Below, piece by piece: positions 30,997 through 41,108 of a DNA stretch of 64,000 bases (position 1 is its first letter; the number at the start of each line of letters is the position of its first letter). The stretch lies in assembly GCA_010645155.1 (NCBI GenBank), contig CM021316.1:10291368-10355367 (forward strand). The letters are read 5' to 3'. The notes under the pieces were generated by a model, which was given only the letters and a program-made list of their open reading frames with translations, had not been told where the DNA came from and did not search any database. The stretch is from Tigriopus japonicus. Lineage: Eukaryota; Arthropoda; Copepoda; Harpacticoida; Harpacticidae. Both the position numbers and the translations under genes were made by a program.

Positions 30997-33604
30997 TTAG
31001 AGCTTGCCCTGGAGACCTCGCACACAACGCGATCGCATGTGCCAAATGTCTTGGAAAGTGAGGTCGGTGAGACCGCGTTTTTGGGTGATGGCCTGGACCT
31101 CATCGGCGATGGATTGCTGGCTGGTTCCACGGACGTCAATGTAGTAACAATCGCTGGAGGCAAAATGGCAAGAAATGGCCTTGCGGAAATTGGCCGTCTT
31201 GTTAGGGCCTAATCAGAAGGAGATACAGAGATATGCGCACAATATCAGGCTATTCATGGCACTAATGCTAATGAGAGGTGAGGAGCCTTACCAGATCCAT
31301 GGACCATAAGAGGGTGAAAGAACACAGTGTCACCCTTCTCCATGTGAAGCTCCACCTTGGGTTTATTGTCCATTCCACGGACGCCGTGATACATTTTATT
31401 CACGCCGTCCTCCCATTCTGGGTATTCGTGTTGGTAAAGAGTCTCCTCACGATGTGTGCCTACAAAAAGGCGCATTGGAGTGGACATTATTAGATATCAA
31501 CACTAAGGTTAAGTAAGGGTGCTATGACCTCAAATGGACAAAGTTCCTACCTGGAAAGGCTACCAGGCAACCATTGTTTCCATCAATGTGCTCCATGGCG
31601 GTCCAAGCAGCCACAATTTGATCGGCTGGACGAAACGGAAAGTAGTGCAAATCCTGAAGTGTAAAAAAGCTTTGTTAGTTGCTCGGTCACACCGAGGAGC
31701 CCTCCGCTAGGCATCCATTACAATCTTGCAGGAAAGGATATTCTTTATTTTAAATTATACCGCCTATCAGAGCGGGGAATAGTGCAGAATGTGCGGCAAA
31801 ACCATTCTAAAGTATGAGTGAGAAGTTTTAGATGACTTCCCCTTTAGAGAGTTCGAATGAAAGGCAATCTTGATTTTACACCTAAGCGGCCCTACGAGCT
31901 GTTCCATTGCCCCATTAGTTTAATTTTCAAAGCTTTCAAGCACCATCACTTGTGGTCGTTTTGAAAGCCATTTATTGTTCGTCACCTAAGTTGTTTTCAT
32001 TTGTAAGCAAGAGCTTTCGAGAGAATTCACGTACTTTCGGGGTTTACGGATGTTGGCTATTGGCTTGTTGAAAAGATTATGGTCCGAGTATTTTATTGTA
32101 AAGAACACTTGGTCATTTTTTTTACCTGATGCCACGGGTGTCGCGAGGTGAGTTTTCCTGAATCTGGAGGTTTGTTGATGAGCATGGTGTGCATGGCCAT
32201 GATGTTGGGTCCAGTGAAGTTCTCCACATAATCCAAGAGTTGTGGGTAGAGGATGTACTTGGAAAAGACATCGTCCCAAACCCAATCCTGAATTTTATTC
32301 ACCACGCGCTCATTCGTGTAGCCGGACTTTCCCCTCAGGGAAATGTCCTTCATCATGGTAATTCCCCCTGTTCAAAATAATCCAAAGTTTATTCAGGCAA
32401 TTATTTGGCTCAAGATTTGAAAACATTGGAGCATCGTTTTTTTGTAAAGTGTTGAATTATGAATTTAGTTGCCATTTCGTTTAATTTAGAAAGATCAAGA
32501 AATGAAATTTCAAACACATTGGTCTTGGAGGGTTCACTAAAATAGGTTTTGTTTTATGAGGACGACACAAATATTCTACCCGGGGTAAAAAGAAATCATA
32601 GTTAGGATTGGTCTGTTTCAACAGATCTTTTTTGAAATTCATCTCCAATCTAAAATTGGAATCAGGGTTAAGGGAACCAAATTCATTGGACGGACCTTTA
32701 CTTGTGGAAGATCTTAAAATTACGAAATCAACAGCAACAACAACAACAACTAAGCCTTGACAAAGTAACCCATTTACCATCAGTAAAGTGATTATAAAAC
32801 AATAACTCGAGAAACCTCTCCTTGCAATCAAACCTACCAAGCACAGTGACATTTGCAATTGATAATCTTTTTGACCATAGAAAATATGCGGCCTGTGACG
32901 TCGACTTAGACCAAGGATGGCTCAAGCCAGGATTACTTTCAAAATACACACTGGGTCCGATTAGTACAATGAAAATTAAACGGAACAATACATTTGTTGC
33001 AAAAACCTCACATTTCAGTACAATGATTGGACCTAGTGTGTATTTTTGAAATTCGTCCTGAAGTACTGTGGTTCCTGCTTAGACAGTTTTGCATGAAATA
33101 TCATAGCGAGAGGGAGGAAGATGAGTTTTGTTTGTGAAAATAACAATGTTGACCGCACAACAAAGTCACCAAAAGCTATACTCTGTGGAACAAACCATGG
33201 ACATTTTGAGTAATAATGATTGTGCTGTTATGCCCTGCTCAAGCACTTTTATCCTCCACTGACAATAGATACTACCAATACTCCTTCATCAACCATGACA
33301 TGGTGTTGGTGTGCCCTTTTATCTTAAACATTACTTTAAAAAAATTTCCCTTTCAAGCTTGCCCGTCTTCACGATAATTTTCTAGCAAATATTAAAAAAT
33401 CATAGCTACTGTACCCTTGGGAATGCGGCCATCGATGACATCGAGGAACTGGCGATGACAAGCATCAATCAAATCGTCGGGAATGAGTTTAGGGATCACG
33501 AGAAAGCCGTTCTTTTCGTAGAACTCCCTTTGTTTTGGACTCAGAGTTCCGGCCTTGCTGGTCTTGGTTTCACAACCCGGAGTGTATTTGAAGGGAGGAC
33601 CCAT
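30997..33604 (-). CDS. PHYH: phytanoyl-CoA 2-hydroxylase (phytanoyl-CoA dioxygenase)
   Basis: Five exons, 33604-33415, 32367-32126, 31653-31551, 31459-31292 and 31208-30997, join in frame and encode 304 aa. The enzyme uses Fe(II), O2 and 2-oxoglutarate to 2-hydroxylate phytanoyl-CoA in peroxisomal alpha-oxidation. Family landmarks are [21 protein letters not shown], the HxD iron ligands in [29 protein letters not shown], the distal iron histidine in [11 protein letters not shown], and [11 protein letters not shown] with the arginine that binds 2-oxoglutarate. Intron 1 (1047 bp) carries a short inverted-repeat element. The N-terminus lacks the PTS2 peroxisomal signal known in the human enzyme. 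The C-terminus is QGKL, only loosely like a PTS1. The ATG is the first in frame. Confidence 0.95.
32937..33051. mobile_element. short terminal-inverted-repeat element in PHYH intron 1 (repeat B, copy 1)
   Basis: The ends are inverted copies over about 26 bases (left TTTCAAAATACACACTGGG; right complement TTTCAAAAATACACACTAGG), spaced about 115 bases overall. The interior (around 32963-33027) matches 44495-44562 closely, so it is a repeat family. No coding capacity. Confidence 0.65.
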
Positions 33605-34053
33605 TTCGAGGGTTTACAATGTCTTCGGTTTTAGTTTTGGCAAATGACTCGACAAAGGCTGTCCGTCCTCTCTCTTGCAATAATAACAAGACTTATCGAT
33701 CATTATAGCAATTTTTGCAATCAAGGTTAAAGGTCAGATCCGATGATAAGATAATGACGTTTAGCCTTTCCTTGTCTTAGTACGTTGTGTAGATTGCAGA
33801 ATTCCATCCGGGAGTTGTTTTTGAAATATATGAGCAATTATCATAGCTATGCAGTGTTGGATGCTTCTTTCGTTTTCTCTATCTATGTGATAACTTAATG
33901 TAGCAGGATTTGGTTTCAGTCATTTTCAAGTATCGATCGATTAGCAGCGCTAATCCATCCTACTAAAAGTTGATATTTTGATTTCAAAAGCAAGATCCAA
34001 AAATCGGCAAAACGAACTCGGTAATGTATCCGACGGATTTAAATTGATGTATT
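33605..34053. other. spacer between FIBP and PHYH
   Basis: 449 bases, AT-rich. It likely contains the FIBP 3' UTR and PHYH promoter. No strong 3' splice-like site precedes the PHYH ATG, unlike the upstream pairs. Confidence 0.5.
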
Positions 34054-35112
34054 TCAGAGGACAGCCAAAATGCATGGCATCAATGTGGTCATGAATTTGT
34101 CCAAGATGGCTCTTACACTAAAGTCTAAACCCAAGGGGTTCTCTTTCAAGCACTCGTTGTAGGTCAGAAACACAATTTTGACTTCAGTCTTGTCCAATTG
34201 CATTTGCTTCAAGGGATCGGCAAACTTCTCCACCAAGTAGACAAAAAAATCCTTGGCCTCCTTGGAGCTCACTAAACCTTGAGCCACATTCACCACATTG
34301 CGGGTGAGGCTCTTAAAGTTGGATTCGATCTCGGTCAAACACTTGGGAGACACGCGATCCTTGAGATGGGTGCAAACCAGAGCACGATGCTCTTTGTCCT
34401 TGTCAAGTAGCACCTTCAGATCCTTGAGCGAATTGAAAAAGTCCTTGTCCAAAGCGGGCTCGTTGTCGTCATCGTTTTCCAGCCAATTCTCCATGATCCG
34501 AAGACTCACGTTTTTGATGGCGTTGAAGGAGAGGTAGTTCAACTTCTTCTTGTTCAACTCGAATCGGAACGTGACAATGAACACGAGGGTACCATATTGT
34601 TCGGCCAAGTTCCGACTGATGCAAAAGCTCTTCTCAATGTTGCTCACGAAATCTCCGGGAGCATCTTCCATGGCCTTAAACACGCGCTTGATATTGTCAA
34701 ACTGTCTCCGGCAAGACTTCAAGTGCACTCCCGTCTTTTCAGCTATCTCGTCCAAGTCCTTTCTGAGCCTGGAACTGAGTTTCTTGCCGACCAATTCTCG
34801 AGATAACACCGGATCTAGACTGTAATAGCTCTCCATGAACTTGGTTTGGGTCTTGGCATCCATTTGGTGGAGAAGTTGCTCGGAGAGCTTGCCCACGGAG
34901 AGCAAGGTTTGTTCCAGCATGGAGAACAATCTAAAGTTGTCATTAATATCAGACACTAGCAAGTCTTGCGTGAGTCCCGGGTATTCATTGAGCACACCGC
35001 GTTCTCGCATCACAGTCACAGCTTCACTCGTGCTCAGACCTTTGATCCAGAGCTCTTGAAGCTCCCAATCAATCACGGTATAGTTGGTTGCAAACACATC
35101 AATCACACTCAT
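34054..35112 (-). CDS. FIBP: acidic FGF intracellular-binding protein
   Basis: A single uninterrupted frame of 352 aa, close to the usual family length of about 360. Matching blocks include TVIDWELQELWIKG near the N-terminus, the family core GKKLSSRLRKDLDEIAEKTG followed by LKSCRRQFDNIKRVFK, RFELNKKKLNYLSF, FFNSLKDLKVLLDKDKEHR and FFVYLVEKFADPL. FIBP is an intracellular protein first found through acidic FGF binding; its molecular role is still unclear. The gene starts only 54 bases after the SDHAF2 stop on the same strand, with an AATTTAG splice-like site 30 bases before its ATG. Confidence 0.95.
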   Translation of the reverse strand: MSVIDVFATNYTVIDWELQELWIKGLSTSEAVTVMRERGVLNEYPGLTQDLLVSDINDNFRLFSMLEQTLLSVGKLSEQLLHQMDAKTQTKFMESYYSLDPVLSRELVGKKLSSRLRKDLDEIAEKTGVHLKSCRRQFDNIKRVFKAMEDAPGDFVSNIEKSFCISRNLAEQYGTLVFIVTFRFELNKKKLNYLSFNAIKNVSLRIMENWLENDDDNEPALDKDFFNSLKDLKVLLDKDKEHRALVCTHLKDRVSPKCLTEIESNFKSLTRNVVNVAQGLVSSKEAKDFFVYLVEKFADPLKQMQLDKTEVKIVFLTYNECLKENPLGLDFSVRAILDKFMTTLMPCILAVL

Positions 35113-35166
35113 CTTGAAGCACAGCGTGTTCTGGTCGGAATACTAAATTTAATTTGATGGGACTTG

Positions 35167-35727
35167 TTATTTCAGGTTGGGTTGGCTGATTCGGCTCTCG
35201 CGATTTTCGTTTTTAGCATGGTTGATGAGGAGAGTCATGATCTCGTTGTCGAATTCTTCGGGCACGGGTTTGACTTGCGTGGCCCAATAGAAGATCTCCC
35301 AATCGTTGGAGGGCAAATTGATCAATCGGTCGTACAAAGACAATTGCTCGGCATCAAAATTGGACAAGTGTTTATCCGCGAAACTGGCCAAGAGCAATCC
35401 ATTCTCAAGGATACCACGTTTGCGTGATTGGTACACTAATCGAGCTCGTTTCTCATGGATGGGCTCATTGGGAGAATCTTGGTACATGGGAATAGTGGGC
35501 TCACTCTGAGGGTTTTCAATGTGAATGGGAGGTCGACCGCCGTCACTAGAATTGGATGATTAAAGGTTAGCATTTATTTGGAAAATATGGACGCAAGCCA
35601 AGGAAGTTTGATCCTACCTATCTTTGAAAGGATTGCCAAGGCTGAAAGTGCGAAAGTTTGGTTGATTCGTGACGACTCTGAGAGTGGTTGGAATCCAACT
35701 GATTCTTCGGGAGAGCACCTGCAACAT
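35167..35727 (-). CDS. SDHAF2: succinate dehydrogenase assembly factor 2, mitochondrial
   Basis: Two exons, 35727-35618 and 35545-35167 (72-bp intron, phase 2), encode 162 aa. The protein (Sdh5) helps attach FAD to the SDHA flavoprotein of complex II in the mitochondrial matrix. The conserved core is present: RARLVYQSRKRGILENGLLL, FDAEQLSLYDRLINLPSNDW and EIFYWATQ with KPVPEEFDNEIM. The first exon is a typical mitochondrial presequence, rich in Arg/Ser/Thr without acidic residues (MLQVLSRRISWIPTTLRVV). It lies between RNF185 (203 bases upstream) and FIBP (54 bases downstream). Confidence 0.95.
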
Positions 35728-35737
35728 GGTTGAAAAT

Positions 35738-35739
35738 CT
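35738..35739 (-). promoter_or_regulatory. 3' splice-like site 10 bases before the SDHAF2 ATG
   Basis: The minus strand reads TTGCATTTTTCCAG, then ten bases, then ATG. Together with the poly(A) signal about 75 bases upstream (35818-35813), this is the layout of a trans-splice site inside an operon. It could equally be the end of a 5' UTR intron. Confidence 0.45.
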
Positions 35740-35812
35740 GGAAAAATGCAATGTAACGGCTATGACATAGAGAATTTCAACGACACATTCACAAAAAATC
35801 ATCATGTTGTTG

Positions 35813-35818
35813 TTTATT
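35813..35818 (-). terminator. poly(A) signal AATAAA, RNF185
   Basis: The minus strand reads AATAATAATAAAC about 113 bases after the RNF185 stop and before SDHAF2. Confidence 0.6.
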
Positions 35819-35930
35819 ATTATTAGTATCATTATCAAGATTATCCTTTTCTTCGATTTCTCTCTCAAAACCAACAATTCTTGAAAAATGTATCACAAAA
35901 CTGGACAGGCAGCGCCTTCGGATTCAACAT

Positions 35931-36596
35931 TCATGCAATCAGGAGCCAAAAGATGAAGGCCATGGCCATGACCAGAAACACCTTGTTCAAGAAAACCTCC
36001 TCTTGGTGATGTGCCGATCCAGGGGCGCCATGGTTGGGTCCGGCACGTCCCACATCACCGCCCAAATTGAAGCTGGAGAAGAAGAAGCCGAATGGAAACG
36101 CCCCAATTCCCAATGACATCTGAGCTCCGCCCCCATTCAGTCCTCCAAAAGGCGCGAAAAAGCTTGCTCCCGGATTCTGCGTCTCCGGCTCGGGTCTTTG
36201 ACCTTTTGGCCGTGGTGGAACCTTTTCTCGCGGGTCCTTTTGATCGGCATTGCCTCGTCCATACAATGGGATGACTTTCTTCTTACTAATCCCCGCCTTA
36301 CAGACCGGACAGATTTGCTTTTGAGGTCGTGTTTCTAACCATTGATGTAGACAGGGCCAGCAGAATAAATGACCGCATAAAGAGATGACCGCATCTTTGG
36401 CCACGTCTAAACAAATATTGCACTCAAAATCCGAGGCGGGATTCGCGTCGTCATTAGCCGGATCGGGAGGGGTAGGGGGTGGTTTATCGTGATTGGGCGG
36501 GGGCGTGGATTGACCCTCATGGCTGGAAGAGGCTAGATTGGAGCTGTCCTGGGCGTTACTGCTGCCATTTGATGTCAAAGGCGAGGCTGAAGCCAT
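35931..36596 (-). CDS. RNF185: RING-type E3 ubiquitin ligase RNF185 (RNF5/RNF185 family)
   Basis: One frame of 221 aa. The N-terminal 55 residues are Ser/Pro-rich. The RING finger follows (CNIC, CGH, FCWPC, CPVC), within [20 protein letters not shown] and [19 protein letters not shown]. Next comes the family-specific [19 protein letters not shown] and [12 protein letters not shown]. Two hydrophobic segments end the protein, the last being [17 protein letters not shown] at the extreme C-terminus. RNF185/RNF5 are ER and outer mitochondrial membrane ligases acting in ER-associated degradation. RNF5 and RNF185 are vertebrate paralogues, so the symbol marks the family member with the best-fitting core. 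Confidence 0.92.
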   Translation of the reverse strand: MASASPLTSNGSSNAQDSSNLASSSHEGQSTPPPNHDKPPPTPPDPANDDANPASDFECNICLDVAKDAVISLCGHLFCWPCLHQWLETRPQKQICPVCKAGISKKKVIPLYGRGNADQKDPREKVPPRPKGQRPEPETQNPGASFFAPFGGLNGGGAQMSLGIGAFPFGFFFSSFNLGGDVGRAGPNHGAPGSAHHQEEVFLNKVFLVMAMAFIFWLLIA

Positions 36597-37334
36597 GACG
36601 CTTTCGTGTAGGTCCTCTATGATATGATCTGTCTTTTAGCGTCTGTGTGGTGTATGGTTATGGTTATGAAGCTAACGACTCACACCCATGAAGAGCGAGA
36701 TTCTGACAAGTTTTGATGGAATGGATGAGATTGGGGCGGTTAATCCAGCGGTGAAAACTACTTTGAAGTGGTAAATTACGTTTTATACGACACATTCACA
36801 GTCACGTAAGCTTGATTAAAACTGTCTGCTGTTGTAACTTCACTGACGAGACATCTTCCACTCGTTTCACAAAGGGTGATGAAAAATCAGTAGACCAAAG
36901 AAATCAAGTTCAACGTCTTGGAATTGAGGGAAAAGCATGGATGACAAAAAGACTATTAAACCCAAATTGCATTGACGTTATTTTCCCCCAATAGATCTTT
37001 AAATCCGTGCTAACCTCTCAAACGAGTCAACGTCAACAAATAATTGTTTTTACTGTAGGTCCTTCTTAGTCACCTTGGGTGAAATTCTAAAGAACCGAAG
37101 AAACTTTTCGTCAATCGCGTCAATCTGAGATATCTTCCATTCCAAATCTTCAATGCACATGTAAGTATCAAGGTATGAGCCTATCTAAAACAAAGCTTAA
37201 GTTCCTTTAAAGATTGAAAAGAGAGCGAGCCATGTGTAGATGTAGGTGGAATTTATTGGTTCCCCAGAACTAAAAGACATTCACCGGTATTAGTCATAGG
37301 TTAAAAGAGAGTTTCAATGTTCAGAATAGACATT
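36597..37334. other. spacer between aquaporin and RNF185
   Basis: 738 bases of AT-rich DNA. Likely aquaporin 3' UTR and RNF185 promoter. Nothing else recognised. Confidence 0.5.
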
Positions 37335-38233
37335 TTAATTCACGTTGTGCATTTTCATTGGGTCGGTGGCAGTTACATCATAATGATGGTGCTGATGACG
37401 TCGAAAAGACGAGAACCCAAATCGGTAAAGGAATGCAGCCAAGGCTCCACCGGCCATGGGTCCAGCCCAATACACCCAATGATTGTCCCATTGCTTGGCC
37501 ATCAAAGCGGGTCCCAAAGATCGGGCTGGGTTCACCCCACAACCCGTGTAAGGCAATGCCATTAAATGAACTCCGGCCATAGCAAATCCCAATGCTAGAG
37601 GGATATTCGTAGTCTCTTCCTCAGATTTGAGAGGATCCGAGGACGAAAGGTAGACCAAAACGAGGACCAAGGTTGCTATCAGTTCGATGCCAAAGCCTTG
37701 CAATGGCTCGACATTGCCAACAATGCAATCTCCGGATTGGCACGAGGGGTCAATGCCGCCTGGAAAGAGGTAGGTGGTGCCCAAATTGCCGTGATGGTAC
37801 TTTGGAGTGAGCATTTGTAATAAATATGAACCTCCTGCAACAAGAATCGGTAAAATATGGTTGGGGAATTTGATCTACCGAGTCCATTCTCACCTATCGC
37901 TCCAAAACACTGGCTTCCTATGTATAACAGACCTTTCAGAAGCCCGATTCTTGCTGTCAAAAAAGTTCCTAGCGTGATGGCTGGATTCATGTGGGCTCCA
38001 CTAATGGAGAAACCCCATTGAACACTGGCAAAAGTTATGAACCCAAACGAAAGACTGATTTGCACAATATCAGTAGTGGTAACAAAGTTCAATGTTGATC
38101 CACATCCAACAAACACCAATAAAGCCGTGCCCAATGTCTCTATTAAAAGAGACCTAAAAGTCGTCGCTAGATCTGATGAAGTTGTAAAATCTTCAAAACC
38201 CAATATGTTCTTGAAGATTTTGCTCGAACCCAT
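37335..38233 (-). CDS. aquaporin, orthodox water-channel type
   Basis: Exons 38233-37894 and 37834-37335 (59-bp intron, phase 1) encode 279 aa with six predicted helices. Both half-helix boxes are intact: SGAHMNPAITLG and GCGVNPARSLGPAL. The selectivity-filter positions read Phe (ISLSFGF), His (GVHLMA), Cys (TGCGVNPARS) and Arg (NPAR), the pattern of water-selective aquaporins rather than glycerol channels. The extracellular loop has Cys residues (PSCQSGDC). The C-terminus is His-rich (RRHQHHHYD). A 3' splice-like TTGGTCTTTAG ends nine bases before the ATG. Confidence 0.95.
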
Positions 38234-41108
38234 GTTAGAACGCTAAAGACCAACTGCAGAATGCCATTTATTCAAGCACTCGTGTTGACCAACGTACAGT
38301 TTAACCCGACAAGAATGGTTCTTTGACGTACAGGAAGACGAAGGAAAGAAATTCGTGTAAAGTCACGAATTGAATTGGAAATCAGTAATCTCCTTCACAA
38401 ACTGGACTTACCTTGAAAAGCTAAAGCATCAATCGTAGTTTTATAGACTCTCAAGGAGATGAATTACACGCCCGGTGAAGAGATTAAATAATAGCTTCTA
38501 CCAGGCGAAATTCATCTAATTGTAGTCTAGAATATACGCTGAATATATTGGAAGACTTGACGATTGCAATTCTCTCAAACGACTGACTCCACAAATTCAT
38601 TCCAAAAATATCTTCACGCTAACAATTTTCAGTAAAACCGTAGAGAGTACGCTCACCCTGACAGACCAAGTTGACCGGGAGAGAAGATAGAGCGGCTATA
38701 TTTAGGTTATGCTAAGTTGACCAACGGCTTTATACTAGATTGACCGGGTCTTTTCCCCAAGATTTTTGTCACGAGATTGAGCATGAGTCGTCCGATCGCC
38801 TGTGGATAATTCTAAAAGAAAAAACAAGTGTTACAACACAACCCATGCCTACAACAAATGTGTTTTGTTCATTATTAAATATTATTCAGACAAATATTGC
38901 AATGACATTTGTCGGTCTCACCAGAATTTGAGTATTGAACACGAAATTTCTGGATGATCGTGAGATGTGGGTGGTGGATTGTGAGGGTGGAGTGGTCACA
39001 AGGGAGGCGAATGGGCCAAGATTGGCTGAGCTGAAAGGGTAGTTGGCTCACAGTTGGGTGTCTCAGTCAAAATCTAGCCAAAATCATGTTTGGTGGAGGA
39101 AGGTGGGTCCACCTACCCACCCAGCTATTCATGGGAGAAGGGTCATCGTGATGGTCAACGGCTATTTTCGGATCGAGTAGTACATCAGTGTCAATTTTAT
39201 AGATTCATAAACAGCAACAACTGTGTGTGATTTACAATTAGTGTAAAATATAACTCTAACTTTGTATCTTTTCATTGTCATCTGCGAAGCTACTGTGGTG
39301 TTTGCTAAGTTAGCTTCACCCTAGAATTAGATGTACAAATAAAAAGAGTTGGTCATTTCAATCCAATCTAGCCATATTTGTTGCTATCTATGGCATGCTG
39401 GTGAGCTTGTTCTGTTTCTGCGCGAAAACTAGTTTGCTCAGTTTGGTCAAGGAGCACCCAAGGCCGTTGATATATTGGGGAAAGATGAATGTATTTTTAG
39501 TATCATTTCAACTTCCCGTCGAGAAACACCCATGATTGGAAATACTTTTATTCTACGAAGCAAGTTGGTCATTCGTCAAGACTCTGTATGAGCAAGTTCG
39601 TGACCGGGGTGCAACTAGTTGTGGTTGTTAATTTCCACACATGACTAGTTTTGACACTCTGGCCATGAACTTGATCTGAACTCGTCGTTCCCTGGAGTAT
39701 CTATTATTCAAAAGATTGTTCGGCAAAGAGTCTGGTCCTCGTGTTGTGATTTGGTTTGATACATCGCATATCACAGCCTGAGTACCAGGTTTACAAGATC
39801 AATCTGGGTTAAATGTGTAAACTCTGATAGAATCGAGTGAAACTTGTAGCTAGATATTTCATTGCAAGACAATTCCAATAAACAATTAAATTTCTTTCTT
39901 CCCGAGAAGAGAATCGCGCCTTCCAAATTTCAGAGTTTCCAGCAAAGACTTGCAATGAATGTCTAAAAATCTGAAAGCACTGCAAGTGACGAGAACTGCC
40001 GTTTCGAAATGATTAAGCCACATGATTACCAAACGAATTTGACAGGAAAAGGTTGTAGGATTATTATAGAATCCCTTATATAGGGATGGAAATCGGGCAC
40101 ATAATTAATTGAGCTGGAGAAAGGTCCAAAGACGCTCGACACTATAGGCCTGAGACCACGAATTCAAGAGACAATTCCGTAAATATGATAGGGGTTTCGT
40201 TAGTTAGGTCACAAGCTGAAAAGTGATGTCGCTTAAACCTGCTTAAACGCACATTAATAAAACTAATTGTCAGGCACATGGCAATGGTCCAAAGTATTGG
40301 AATTCAAATTTTAATGGTTATTTTTGAACTTTTTCTCTAAGGACGCAATCTGACATTGAGATAAGATCTTAAATAATTTTGTCAAGTTTTAAGTTGCAGA
40401 TTGCTATAAGACTAACTTAGGAATAGGTAAAAAGGAAAACATTAACTGTTCTTAAAGTTAGTTATAAGCGACATTAAATCAATTTTAGGCACGTGGCCTA
40501 ATTAACAGAACTCTGTTTCATTTGCGGGCATTTTCTCTAGAATGGTCTCAAATGCCTTTGGAACTTAAAAATGACTTCTCCACCTCAACTTAACGCCGTG
40601 CAGGGTTGCCCGGAAACTTCAAAAGCAACGCAGGTCGTTGAAAACCCCTTCTATTTCTCTTGGGGACTTGCAAGTAAATGCAAATGTTACAAATAATATA
40701 TTATTCGATTTCATTATAATTTTGGTGCAGGTTCTTTATGGATGTAAATTTTCAAATGAGCCCTTTGAGCTCGACTGGAGATAAAGAGCTAATCTTGTAA
40801 TATTTTTGCGGGACTTTGCTTTCTACAGGAAAGACTTACTTGGAGCAGACACCCACTAACTTTGTGCAGTATTCCATATAACTATTGTTTTTACTCTTTC
40901 TTCGTCGCCTCTACTCTTTTTTTTACACATTGTGTTTTAGAGTGGCATGAACAAAAAAACAAACTAAGAAAAATGTTTTTATTCTTGAAGTGTTTTTTCT
41001 CAAAGTAACGCCACAAGAAAAAAAATAGACGTGTTTCGATTGGGTTGATGCTGAATCTCCGTATCAGTGATCATGATCTAGGAATTGAATTCGGTTTACG
41101 TTCGAAGT
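38234..41108. other. gene-poor spacer, about 2.9 kb
   Basis: Upstream of the aquaporin (-) and downstream of the DEG/ENaC gene (-). AT-rich, with scattered short frames and no coding-like stretch. I see no strong repeat by eye. Confidence 0.5.

Noticed and set aside
32822..33049. Plus-strand frame in PHYH intron 1
   Set aside because: It runs into a terminal-inverted-repeat element and ends in its right arm; no coding support.
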